The translations under genes were made by a program, and so were the position numbers. This document shows positions 10,465 through 21,313 of a stretch of DNA of 64,000 nt, one piece after another. Positions within the stretch are counted from its first letter, which is position 1; each line of letters starts with the position of its first letter. The DNA is from Wolfiporia cocos (taxonomy: Eukaryota; Basidiomycota; Agaricomycetes; Polyporales; Phaeolaceae). Under the pieces are notes generated by a model. It was not told the origin of the DNA. It ran no database searches and was given only the letters and a program-made list of their open reading frames with translations. The stretch covers positions 682,001 to 746,000 of the forward strand of contig JACCLO010000014.1 in assembly GCA_029448655.1 (NCBI GenBank), given 5' to 3'.

Positions 10465-11234
10465 CGTTGTCCCTAACGTTCTACCTTATATCCTACGACC
10501 CTCGCATCCTTGGTTGCTTGTTTAACACACGGCCTATTCCTTACGACGTAGGATAGGGAGCGTCCATGTGCACGGACCGTCCGCCAGTGGAGGAGTGAAG
10601 TGAGCGTCGCCTTCAGGGGAGCATTGGGATGAAACGGAGTGACCATTCCCTGTTTCCCTTACATCCCGCGACGTGAGCGAATGAGGCTTGTCAGCGGTGA
10701 GCGGGCCCATCGGTAAGTCATGTTAGCGCATGCTTGTCCTAGGACTGACGCCGACATGGCGAAGCGTGACGCGCCGACCCCGGGGTATGTGGTTGGCTCA
10801 GTCGAGTATGGTAGTCGGTTGTAGATGTTGTTGTCTATCCTTCGAGACCGTCGGTGTGGGGTTGGAGACCCTTGCGGGTTCCTTCGCATACCCACTGGTC
10901 ATGAGATCTTGTACTAGTGCCTGCCGCCCAGAGGTAATTGGCCGGACTGCCCTAGACCTCCACACGCGCGTACATTCCCTTGTCAGGGGTGACGGCGGCG
11001 GGTCCTCAAACGGGGCTTACGTCGGTTGACCCCTTCTACCTTGCGTTCGAAAGGGGGCGGACTTGCTTGCTCACTCCGCACGGGTACTTCGCCTGGTGTA
11101 ACGCTTCGTGGGGGCTCGTAAAACTACGGACCTCTGGCGCTTCTACCAGAGGCTGCCCCGCCGCGTTGCCATGGCACCCTGTACGTGGAGAACCCTCGGC
11201 CCCAACGCAGTTCGCGCCGGAGGGGAGGTAAGAT
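10465..11234. other. Non-coding internal region of the nested element
   Basis: About 770 bases with no ORF of recognisable composition and no similarity that I can see to Gag or Pol of A, B, C or D. Confidence 0.6.
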
Positions 11235-11246
11235 ATCCTTGAGATT
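11235..11246 (-). promoter_or_regulatory. Self-priming site of the nested element
   Basis: On the minus strand AATCTCAAGGAT lies one base inside the 5' LTR. It is the exact complement of ATCCTTGAGATT, found on the minus strand of the LTR (plus coordinates 11476-11487), about 33 bp downstream of its TATA box. This is the same layout as element A with a different sequence. Confidence 0.8.
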
Positions 11247-11247
11247 A

Positions 11248-11808
11248 TGTCACAGACTTACCAGTCTGTGCGACCCTGGCATCAGGGGGACTCCCTAACG
11301 CCCTACAAGACGTGTGCGACGCCGCGCCAGCGGTGACCTTGTCGGCTGTACCCCGCACTGGGGACTCCTAGAGGCGACTTAGAGAGGCACCACACAGACG
11401 AGCAAGACAAGAGGGGCCCTCGGGCCAGAGCACGCGCAGACAGAAGATAAGAGAGGCACTTAGTGCATTGACGAGAATCTCAAGGATGAGGATGTAAGTC
11501 CTCATCCGTCGTACTTATACATGGGGAGTTGGCCAGTAATGGCCGCCCTAAAGTAGTGGCCTGTGCGCCGTAACTAAGAGGGCACATGATACATGTAACT
11601 ACAGTGACCATTGTAACTAGTGTGACCGTAACGTGAGGTACCTGAGGCGCGCGCTACCCTACAGCGCTAACCTAACAGTCAGGTGACCAACAAACTAGAG
11701 AGACGCACGAGGAGGTGGCTGAGGACCAGAGACGCGGCGTACGCCTAGCGCCGCATGTGGAACCTATAGCGAGGGAAGTACAGTGGCCCCCTGGGCACAT
11801 CCGTGACA
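11248..11808 (-). repeat. 5' LTR of the nested TRIM-like element
   Basis: 561 bp, appears identical to 9884-10444. Ends next to the second copy of the TGAAT target duplication (11809-11813). Confidence 0.9.
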
Positions 11809-11813
11809 TGAAT

Positions 11814-13342
11814 GGTGCACCCTGCTAGGGATTCAAAGGTCGATGACTACTGCGTACCATCCACAGGCAGATGGACAAACCGAACGAGTGAATCAAATAC
11901 TCGAACAGTATCTACGGTGCTACATAAACACGTACCAAAAAGACAACTGGTCGGAGTTCCTGCCAACAGCGGAATTCGCGTACAATAATGCAGCTAGCGA
12001 AACTACCAAGGAATCCCCATTCCTGGTGGAATTAGGTCGTCATCCTATTGCAGGACCAAGCAGTTTCGAACCAAGTCGAAACAAAGACTTAGTAGAAATT
12101 GCGAACACACGGTTCTCTGCACAAGAGAAAGCTAAGGCGGCAATGAAAATTGCAGCCGAAAGATGGTCCTGGTACTATGACCAAAAGAAGCAAGTCGTTC
12201 CCTTCAAAGTGGGCGACAAAGTACTCGTGGACGTGCGAAGCTGGCAAGACACCGAAAGAAGTCTAGCCCCTCGCTACATCGGCCCATTCCGAATCACGGA
12301 GAAATTGGGACCGGTAACGTTCAAGGTGTACATGGATGCACAATATAGGGCTTACCACCCTGTGTTCCATGCTTCAAAATTGGTCATGTACAAGGAATCA
12401 ACCATCGAAGGTCAGAAAAGTCATCCCCCAGCGGCCGACAGGCCAATGGAAATGGAAGACCCGGAAGAATGGGAAGTGGAAGCCATTCTCGACCATCGTA
12501 ACCGACGCGGCCGGTGGGAATACCTTATCCATTGGAAAGGCACCGGACCTGCGGAGGACACATGGGAAATCGAGGAACACCTGGCTAACGCTAAGGAGAT
12601 TCTGGACGAGTACAAGGCAAAATATTCGGCTCTTAGTACCGATCCAAATCAACCCCTTCGCCGATCAACTAGACTCGGCGGAACACGGCAAACTATAGCC
12701 GTCTTCGACCCTGACTCGCCAGATTGGGATTCGGACACATGTGTCTGGCCCGATGACTGGCCCCAATATCGAGACGATGTCGACCCTACACAACCGAAAG
12801 TATACTACAAGCGCGACCCCTTTACAGGGCAATGGGTACATTCCGATGTTGAGTTCAACGAAGACATGGAAATCGAAGTAGGAGTCAATGGCAAACTACC
12901 GACCAGGGGAACAACCGATGCGATCGGCTACGATCTATACGCCGCGCAGGATATCCTAATTAATTCATGGAAGTCCGCTTCGGTCCCCACAGATATTCGT
13001 ATCAAAGTTCCTTATGGGACATACGGTCGGATAGCGCCAAGGTCTGGACTTGCGAAAAAGGGCATCGACGTCCTTGCGGGTGTAATAGACCATGACTACC
13101 GCGGAGAAGTCTTCGTCATGTTGATGAACCTTACTGGAGACCCGTACCAAGTAAAGAAAGGCGACAGAATTGCTCAGCTAATCTGCGAAGTAGCGATCAC
13201 GCCCGAAATACAGGAATCCATGACCAAGGAGAAGTTCGAGAAAGAAATTCGACCTCACCTACATGGAAGTGGGCCCTACAACGAGCAGTTCAACAAGCCA
13301 ACAAAGCGCGGTACACAAGGTTTTGGATCGACAGGACGATAA
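11814..13342 (+). CDS. pol: Element A Pol, second part: integrase C-half, chromodomain, dUTPase
   Basis: Continues the integrase core exactly in phase after the nested element and one TGAAT copy. It contains TAYHPQADGQTERVNQ with the third catalytic Glu (near 11880), the integrase C-terminal region, a chromodomain (about 12470-12620, starting EEWEVEAILDHR, with YLIHWKG and the W of DTWE), a linker, and a full trimeric-type dUTPase (about 12870-13340). All five dUTPase motifs are present: AIGYDLYA, APRSGLAKKG, GVIDHDYRGEV, RIAQLICE, and the C-terminal RGTQGFGSTG. dUTPase hydrolyses dUTP to dUMP and keeps uracil out of cDNA; the chromodomain steers integration to modified histones. A dUTPase at the extreme C-terminus of Pol behind a chromodomain is an unusual position. 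Confidence 0.93.
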
Positions 13343-13419
13343 AAGTGGAAAAATCGTAAAGTCTAACCCTTCAATGGGCTCTAGCACCATTTCTACTCTC
13401 AACGGGGTCGTTGAAATCT

Positions 13420-13432
13420 AAGGGGGGGGTAA
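13420..13432 (+). promoter_or_regulatory. Polypurine tract of element A
   Basis: AAGGGGGGGGTAA immediately upstream of the 3' LTR; primes plus-strand DNA synthesis and defines the LTR 5' edge. Confidence 0.85.
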
Positions 13433-14051
13433 TGTCACAAGAATTCTCCTAGTTTCCCTATATTTCTTACTATTTTTCCGGCAATTCTACGAATTATCTA
13501 CGACTTTCTAGACCAATAACTAGCTTATCTGGTTCATAAGTTTACGGTTACATACGTGCCGAATGATGGCCGCGTTATCTCCCGTAACGACGGTCTTATC
13601 TTATCACTAGTAGTTACCATCAGTCACATGTCTAGTTCTAGCCAATCGGACCTTCCGTCCGAAAGCAGTCAGCGTATAAACGTCAGCGGACCGGGCTTTG
13701 GTCACGCCCCGTCTTTGTAATGACAAGAGCGCAAAACGCCATTCGTGCGGCCTACGCCGCCTTTCTATATCCCGGTTTTGATCGGCATATGTATTTATCG
13801 TATATTACTAAGTACTTAGGTACCTGGGGACTTGTACATACGAATACGGACACTAGTATTATCTAATAAGACTGTTAGGGGTCTTATTTATCATGTATAT
13901 ATACTGGACTTGCTGAGCGCTATTGCCTCAGTTCTATTCATTGCATTCATACTACGAGTTAACCACTCAACGTATCCTGCTTAACATCTACTTATCCCTT
14001 GCCTAACCAGCAAAACCAAGAACATTACAAGTAAGTTGTTATCTTGTGTTA
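13433..14051 (+). repeat. 3' LTR of element A
   Basis: 619 bp, matching the 5' LTR without a difference that I could find; followed by the ATAGC target duplication at 14052-14056. Confidence 0.95.
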
Positions 14052-14056
14052 ATAGC

Positions 14057-14438
14057 CTTGCAATGGGGGCCCCACGTACACACTTTGCGCCCGCCAGATC
14101 TCTGAAAAGTAATTACAATCTATTACGACAACCTGCAGGCAAGCTGCTGGAACGCATGGCAGTTGATGTTGTCGGCCATTTGAGATACAAGCAGCTCTCG
14201 GCGTTCAAACGTATACAAGGCACGCTCTCATATCTCATATGAGCTAGATGTGGGGTCGTTGTGACATAATCAATTACGATGTCTTAGATGAATATATGTT
14301 TGCCGCAAACTACCCCAAATTTTGCGGAAATAGGGGTGTCCCTCACAGGAGACTAGCATCCAACGATCTCTTTGGGTGCTTGCACCCATCCTGGCAGCGG
14401 GCCTTCCAATCGTGTCCTCCCTATATCTGTGCTCAAAA
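14057..14438. other. Intergenic, nothing recognised
   Basis: Sequence between element A and the KDZ transposase gene. It may include the 5' end of the KDZ element, but I could not find a matching inverted repeat at its far side. Confidence 0.4.
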
Positions 14439-17400
14439 ATGTCTACGCGTGCGCGAGGACGCAGATTGACCTCGTATTCTAGCCGAACGCACGCACACAA
14501 ATCAGCGGACAACGCACGAGGCTTGAAGCACACCAAAATGCTCGACCCCTTTGCCAGCTTGAAGAAAACAGACAGTCCCGCAGGAGGCAGCAGCGACCCA
14601 GAACTCACACTGCGAGAAGAATATCTCGAACTTGAGCAAGAGTCTCGGGACCGTGGCGACGTCAACGATGTACTGCCCGCAACCATAGACGGGGACGGCG
14701 CATTAGCCGAGGAGGAGGAAGGGGACAAGGAACAGAATGACAAGGTCAGAGACACACACGAAGGCTCGCGGATTAGCAATTTGACGGTAAGACTACAGAT
14801 ACCTTAGCCACATAATCTTATGCAGCTTGTGCTCTTAGCCGCCAAATGTGAGGGTGTCTGCATTTCTCAAAACCTGGGCGTCGAAGGTCCTCAATATCAT
14901 ATTCCGACGCGAGGTTGGGCCTGCTACCGGGATAGCCTGCGCTGGCTGTTCAAGCAATCACCCCGGGACGGCGCAGTATCATTGTCGAGATTGCTACCAC
15001 CCCCCTGTCCTATGTGCGTCCTGCACGATAAAGCAACACACGCACTCTCCATTTCATCGTTTGGAGAAATGGAATACGACAACGTTGATTTGGGAGCGGA
15101 CCACGCTTGCGGAGACAGGTTTGATAATCACGCTGGGACACGACGGTGGGAAATGCTCCAGCAACCAAGCGAACGCTTCTGTGGTGACTGTTGTACACGA
15201 GCACGGCATTGAGACAACGCGCGTGCATTACTGTGCATGTCGCTTACCTAACAGGCTTGAGCCCACTGCTCATGCCCTTCAACTGGCTGAATTCGGCCTC
15301 TATCCTGGCTCTTGGGAAAAGCCGCGGACCACGTTCACTATGCACGTCATGAGAGGTTTTCACCTACTTTCGTTGCAAGCTCAAGTCAGCGCAAAGGATC
15401 TTGTCACATACCTGTGCAGAACGACGGACAATGTTTGTCCGGACTCGGTACCGGTGAGTGGCTGCAGCCAGTTTGTCTTGACTGAGTTGAATCAACATTG
15501 TCAGGACCGCTATCACGAGCTCCTCGCATCACAGCGCGAATTCATATACCTGCAAGCCTGCAAGCGAGCCGGGGAACAACCGAGCATGGAGATGAAGCCA
15601 AGATGTCTGGCCGTGTTATGTCCCGCCTGCCCGCAGCCGGGAATCAACATGGAACCCAATTGGAAAGGTCGAGACCGAGGTGACGAGTAAGACAGAGTGT
15701 CGTAACTAGCGATAAGGATACTGAGCGCGTCGCAGATTTCTGGATTCGCTGTTTCACACTGTGGATGGTAATTTTCATCAGAATATGAGAGCAAAACCAG
15801 GAGACGACCTCGACTATGTGATGACCAAGGGGGCGTCCTACTTTGCAAATGACGATGAATTCGCTACGTTCCAATCGTCGTTGGGACCATTGGAAGTAGA
15901 GGTAAGCTGTTTTTATGCACAGGGGGCGAGCACCAAAACCCTTGTATTTAAATTCCTCGTACGTAGACTTCCACATGCAGCAATTTCGGAGCTATGGGGT
16001 TCGGACACTACGGTGGCAAAGTTTCAGGTACCGTTGGTTTGTCTTGTGCCAGGCACATGTTCGTTTTGCCAGGAGGTGGTGTAGATCTGCAGAAAGGTGA
16101 AAGGTGGGTCATACAACACGCATACCGACGGTGTCGGCTAACTCATGGTATCGAGGTTTGCGAACGTCGACTTTGCTATGCTCTCGGGACTACAGCCTTG
16201 GATGAATCTGTGAACGCATGTCTCAGGCTACGACATCAATTGCCAGTATGGGATCCATTTCGACAAGCGGATGACGGAGATCATTCGGCGCATCTCCCAA
16301 TTCCCGTCAATGTCTTTCAAATATTTCCCGAACATCGTTCGGGCTATTGGCAAGTTCCATCTGCCAGGTCACAAAGCGTTGTGTTGATGGAAATTCTCGT
16401 ACCATTGGCTACCCGGAGTCGGAATGACAGATGGCGAGGCTCCAGAACGTATATGGGCTACTGTCACAGATTATATCTGTTTCCTACAATTTCCTTGCTA
16501 TTTCTAGCAATTTATTCCATTTGTTAGCTCAATATCAAAGCTTTACGCTAGTTGACGCCCTACGGCCTCATCTAGCACGTGACCTTATCTTATCTAGGAT
16601 AGTATCTTATCTCTGTAGTTACATCTCATCTTATCTCGTAGTAACACACACATCTTATCTGGAGTACGCGCATTCATAAGTCACGTGCTCCCAAACAGTA
16701 TTTCGGGTATATCTCTTGATAGAGTAGCCCAGACCGCTTAGTAAGCTGGTCATGTACTCATGACTAAAGGACGGACCCTTTTGTCTACTTAGATCACATG
16801 ATCTAGTCCAGTACCTTATCAAGCACATAGTCATCACACAAGACATACCCCGGTCGGTGTATGTATGAGTCACTCATCACATGTCTAAGACCAACCAATC
16901 ATGCAGCGACCATTACTGGTTGTTAATCACATGCATATCCCCGGCTCTATGCCAAGCGACCCTATTGGTCGCTATTATCTATCACATGTATCTATGCCAG
17001 TATCATTAGTCCTGCCGTAGTACCAAGGGTCCTAGCCCTTACATGTATATATACCGTACTCTGAGTCTCTTAGGACTCAGACTAGTTAATTTTCGACGTT
17101 TACCACCCTTTGTAGTACCTGCAAAGGTCTACTTAGGTTTCCACTGCTATACTTAAGCCCTAGCAAGGCCCAATCAGTACCTCAACTATACTTGCTTAGA
17201 CTCTCTAGTCTTTGGTCCTAATAACAGACCATTGACCCTATCACTGAGCCGCCTTCTTGCCTATTACCAGCATACCAGCTTCTAGCAAGACCCTTAGGCA
17301 TATCAAGTTAGTTCTGTGTCAGCTACGTTAAACGCTCTGGGTGCGCGAACACGAGAGATGACCGCTGGACACCGGCACGATGTGATCAATGACCATCATT

Positions 17401-19130
17401 CCGATATGTATGTGCGCCGAGTGCATGGTATTGGTTCGTACTTATCTGGGATGGGAATTTCCGGCCGGTTAGATATAAGTGCAGCGAAGGATTTGGCAAA
17501 GAAGCACTCTCAAGCAATGGAGCAAGAGACAGCATCTCGAGAAACATTGACGAAGCTGGAGGAAGGTATATGCTCGAGCTACCTGGGCAGTACGACGCTC
17601 GAGCAGTGGAGACGTGAGGAGAGGGAGTGGCAGAAGAAAGTCATCAATATGAAAAATCATGCCACGTTATCTAATCCTTATGAAGCATGCAGTTCAAAAG
17701 GTGCGAGTGAGTTTGTGGTGGAAGTCTTGACGCCAACTGAATGTCGACCTAGGCATCACGCGGAAGGAAGCATTGGCTGATTTGCAGTCGCACATCCTCG
17801 AGGGTGCTACCGGTTCCCCTAGCCTAGCTTCTACAGTTGAAGAAGGGATAACGTTTCAAGAGATGCAGTGCGTGCTACGTTAAAAGCGAATGTCGCGCGG
17901 GCGTGGCTGATGCAGAAATAACTGAACTCATAGGCTTGCGCTACTGAGCTCGTTCGCTCGCACGGATGAGCTCACAGATGCAGAATCGTCGACGATAACT
18001 GAACAGGTGTCCCGTTTAGTGGCGCGCTCGGAGGTTTGGGTTGAACAGTGTGATCGACTCTTGACTCCGCTGATTGATGCTGCTATCGGAGAACTCAACG
18101 CGAAGAGCGCGAACAGGCCCAAGTCATTTGATCAGCCGAGACAATTCGAGCAAAAAGACAGCGAAGACTGCAGCAGCGATGAAGCGGATACATCATTCGG
18201 CGAGTCTACAGCACAATCAGGTGTAACGAAACGGAAACGTATAGGAGCCGACAGCATGAGCAAGCGAGCGCGGCTTAACACTTCAGCGACACGAGATGAG
18301 GTGGAGAGCATCGATATTGGACTGCCGTCCGGACTGGAGCCGACCCTGCTCGTGTGCGCAAGTTTGAAGCATGCGTGTGAAGTAGAGCTGGCTTTGCGAA
18401 AAGGACAGGCTAGTGATGCGTTGGACGACGTTCGCACACATTTGATCACAGCATATGCGTTCCGCAAGCAGAAGCAGCACATTTCAGGACAAAGGGAGAC
18501 AACTCGGGCGCAAAAGCAAATTAGGCGCAAGAACGATCAAATGGAAGCGGCAGCGGATGTGTATAGGCGGGCTAGGGAGGCATTGCTAAAACTCGGGGTG
18601 TCGCCGAATGACTCAACGTGGCATCCACTCGCGCCAAGGGACCTAACACCGTACGTGCTGTATACAGAGGATCAGCGTCTTGGGGACAGCAAGAAGTCGC
18701 CATCATGGATATGGGAGAGTGTCAACTATTTGGAGAAGCAGGAAGGGAACTTGCGAGAATATTTGACAGATGGTGCGTACTGCACCTTTCCTCCAGGGGC
18801 GTCCAGGCGCTGATACGTTCAAAGCCACGTGAGTACATTGGTTTAGGTCCAGCGCACTGCATTCTCGCTGGGATGAACAGGTGAAACTGGTCGAGGAGGA
18901 GATGAGGCGCACATATCGATATTTTAAGTACTTCGAGAACAAATGGAGGTGGTGGGCCTTGACAGAGGACAAATCGGGAAGACACGTTCAAGCAGGATAC
19001 GCTCGAAGGTAATTGAAGAGCCTGCTGTGTGCTATAGGGCTAAATTGCTTCTAATAGACAAGCATCGCGGTATTTGTGATTACAATCAGGTTGTATGGAG
19101 AAGTTCGTTGGTAGAGTGGATCTGGTAGGT
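14439..19130 (+). pseudogene. KDZ-superfamily (Kyakuja-Dileera-Zisupton) transposase, decayed
   Basis: Reads as a multi-exon gene from ATG 14439. First exon: basic then acidic N-terminus. Next, about 14930-15250: a CxC2-type cysteine cluster (ACAGCSSNHPGTAQYHCRDC, then LCASC, HSPFHRLEKW, and a final HYCAC), the domain that precedes KDZ transposase cores. LCPACPQPGIN follows near 15620. Core pieces: MDGNFHQNM (15761), ARHMFVLPGGGVDLQKGERW, YDINCQYG, FHLPGHKAL, LPGVGMTDGEAPERIWATVT, then after a solo LTR TREMTAGHRHDVINDHHSD, and a long helical C-terminal region to about 19000. Inactivating changes: a TGA replaces the expected Trp codon near 16385 (KALC-stop-WKF), several frame changes that introns may not explain, and the 860-bp LTR insertion. 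KDZ transposases are cut-and-paste enzymes widespread in Agaricomycetes. Exon limits are approximate. Confidence 0.83.
16462..17321 (+). repeat. 860-bp solo LTR inside the KDZ gene
   Basis: TGTCACAG...CTGTGTCA with 5-bp target duplication GCTAC at 16457-16461 and 17322-17326, splitting the KDZ core between WATVT and LNALGARTREM. Internal TATA run near 17046-17053, followed by a perfect 8-bp stem (TCTGAGTC 17060-17067 / GACTCAGA 17074-17081). A solo LTR is what remains after LTR-LTR recombination removes a full element. Confidence 0.92.
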
Positions 19131-19456
19131 GTTCAAGTGCGACGATAGTACGTGGAAGTAAACGGTTATGGTAGAGGGCGATTGATTCAGAGCCAATGGC
19201 GACAATGGGCGAGGATATGGTAAGTCAGCACGAGACCGCTGAGTTTGCTGCGGCGCTAAAAACTGAAATCTATCTTTCTAGCTCGGCAGCGAGCGAGGAT
19301 AGGTGCGAGGGGAGGGCGGCTGAGGGGAGCTGTATCGAGGGCAACGCCGTGACTGTCGCGAAGTTTGCCTCATGGAGTCTTCCATTGGGTGAGCGTGTGG
19401 GCCTAAAAACATCTGTGTGAAGGGGTGCGCTGGCGCGAGGGTGCGCTGGCGCGAGG
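19131..19456. other. Between KDZ and THO2 fragment; no clear gene
   Basis: Contains a short tandem GGTGCGCTGGCGCGAG (19424-19460). It could hold a further 5' exon of the THO2 fragment, but I cannot support one. Confidence 0.35.
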
Positions 19457-20021
19457 GTGCGCATTGCTACCGTGGACGCATTCGCCTCGCTCATACAGTC
19501 AGTGCTGGAGCATCTGCCGTCGTCTTCTGTGCCCGCCACAAAGTCATCCAGCAATCGAACTTTTGGCGAAATTCTCGTCGACATAGTCTGGACTATAGAT
19601 GCTGAGCTAGAAGATATCCTCGCAGACGCTAAATCATTTGCTGGTGCCGATTCCGCCAATCCCGACGCGGATAGTGCTGACAGGGACGCTGTAATAAAGG
19701 CGCTGCGGGCGAAAGAGAAGACTGAATCTGAGAACGAGACGTTGGTGAAGCTTGTCAAACGCCTTTTGGTGAGTGGCGTGTCTTTGGTCGTGGGTAGCCT
19801 GAGATTAGTATCAGTCTATCGAGGTCGTGGATGCAGATATCTGCCGAGAAATGCTGGACATGACTTTGATCTCAAGTGCGGGTCTCATTGCAGAGGGGGT
19901 GAGCTTCGACAGGAAGTAGATCCTTACAAGGACGGGTCTCTTGTAAATTGCTCAGACTCGCTACACACGTCAACCCATTTATATCTTTAGCTAGCTGCTA
20001 CAAACGGAACAAATTCAATCT
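19457..20021 (+). pseudogene. THO complex subunit 2 (THO2/THOC2) fragment, truncated by element B
   Basis: First exon about 19457-19768 encodes FGEILVDIVWTIDAELEDILADAK and a charged helix ending VKRLL. After a GT..AG intron (about 19769-19836) comes DICREMLDMTLISSAGLIAEG. After a second intron (about 19943-19990) comes YKRNKFNL, where element B starts. The order (ERL...LISSAGLI...SFDRK...RTRTGL...YKxxKFNL) matches the conserved N-terminal region of THO2/THOC2, the scaffold of the THO mRNA-export complex. A TAG at 19917-19919 sits where family members have Glu after SFDRK. The N-terminus is not convincingly visible and everything after KFNL is missing. So this is a dead fragment; a functional THO2 presumably exists elsewhere. 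Confidence 0.72.
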
Positions 20022-20618
20022 TGTCACAAGAATTCTCCTAGTTTCCCTATATTTCTTACCATTTTCCCGGCAATTCTACGAATTATCTACGACTTTCTAG
20101 ACCAATAACTAGCTTATCTGGTTCATAAATTAATGGTTACATACATGCCAAATGATGGCCGCGTTATCTCCCGTAACAACGGTCTTATCTTATCACTAGT
20201 AGTTACCATCAGTCACATGTCTAGTTCTAGCCAATCGGACATTCCGTCCGGAAGCAGTCAGCGTATAAACGTCAGCCGACCGGGCTTTGGTCATGCCCCG
20301 TCTTTGTAATGACAAGAGCGCAAAACGCTATTCGTGCGGCCTATGCCGCCTTTCTATATCCGGGTTTTGATCGGCATATGTATTTATTGTGTATTACTCA
20401 GTACTTAGGTACCTGGGGACTTGTACATACGAATACGGACATTAGTATTATCTAATAAGACTGTTAGGGGTCTTATTTATCATGTATATATACTAGCCTT
20501 GCTGAGCGCTATTGCCTCAGTTCTATTCATTGCATTCATACTACGAGTTAACTCTTACAACTATCCTGCCTAACCAGCAAACCAAGCAACCACTATAAGT
20601 AAGTGTTATCTTGTGTTA
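20022..20618 (+). repeat. 5' LTR of element B
   Basis: 597 bp, TGTCACAAG...CTTGTGTTA, many substitutions and small deletions relative to the A LTRs. TATA and self-primer AGTTCTATTCAT are kept; the matching site ATGAATAGAACT follows at 20620-20631. Confidence 0.92.
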
Positions 20619-20619
20619 T

Positions 20620-20631
20620 ATGAATAGAACT
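20620..20631 (+). promoter_or_regulatory. Self-priming site of element B
   Basis: Same 12-mer and position as in element A, although the LTR has diverged around it. Confidence 0.75.
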
Positions 20632-21313
20632 TGCTTTCGCCCCCACCCTCTTTGAGGGTCTGGGATTTTTTCTTCTTAGGGGTTTTTGTCGCCGTCTGCA
20701 CACCCCTGCTTGCCGCCAGGCATCAGGGTATCCTTAGTGGGTTCTGGGGGACCGCCTTCGGGCAAATAGCCGGACCGTAGGCTTAAGCGGAACCGGGGAC
20801 TGGCTGACAAGCCTTTCCCCATATGTTGGGAATCGATGGCAACGGTGTAACTTCTTGACCGGGCCGGAGACGACCTTCTCGCCTATCCCCAGGCGTACAG
20901 GGGCCACTCTATTTAGAGTTGGGATGGTGGGCACGAGTTGCCCTGCCTAGAACCGCTGCCGATACGGCTTCAGAATGATAGAGTTCTGGCCTTGGCGCCC
21001 TCTAAGTCCCTCAGGGCATGTTTGGTTTGAACACTGGCAGCCACCTAACTGGAGTGAGGCGTGGGCACATGCGGGGTGTAATACCCCAAATCCTGCATTC
21101 CCAGGCGTCAAGGGAAGACGACCTGCTGTATCCCCCACCTGGTAGCGTGAGAGAGACGCAATCCAGTCGCCGACACTAACTCCGGTCGAGGGCGGAGTGC
21201 CCATTGACGCCGGAGGATAAGCGCACGACACATCAAGAAGCGACGATAAGCCCCGACAGAAGACCGCGTGAATTTCCACTAGAATAGCTTACTTAGACTT
21301 CTTTTACGTAGTC

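Larger units (their letters stand above)
9884..11808 (-). mobile_element. Nested TRIM-like non-autonomous LTR element in element A integrase
   Basis: 1925 bp: two 561-bp LTRs (9884-10444, 11248-11808) that look identical, flanking 803 bp without coding potential. Target duplication TGAAT at 9879-9883 and 11809-11813. Minus-strand orientation is shown by the polypurine tract next to the left LTR (10445-10464 read on minus ends GGGGGGTAA), by the TATA on the minus strand (about 11515-11520) and by the self-primer site (11235-11246). LTR ends are TGTCAC...GTGACA on both strands. With no Gag or Pol it must be moved by another element's proteins. Solo LTRs at 28807-29354 and 51506-52063 are related. 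Confidence 0.93.
2462..14051 (+). mobile_element. Element A: full-length chromodomain Ty3/gypsy LTR retrotransposon with C-terminal dUTPase
   Basis: Two 619-bp LTRs (2462-3080 and 13433-14051) start TGTCACAAG and end CTTGTGTTA; reading them side by side I found no difference. The 5-bp target duplication ATAGC lies at 2457-2461 and 14052-14056. Inside, in order: self-priming site, long leader, ORF1, ORF2 (Gag), Pol (protease, RT, RNase H, integrase, chromodomain, dUTPase) and a G-rich polypurine tract. All ORFs are open apart from a 1925-bp nested element in the integrase. Identical LTRs mean a very recent insertion. Note the TG..TA ends instead of TG..CA. Confidence 0.97.

Noticed and set aside
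10730..11029. 99-codon ORF inside the TRIM-like element
   Set aside because: No family features, and the element is otherwise free of coding sequence.
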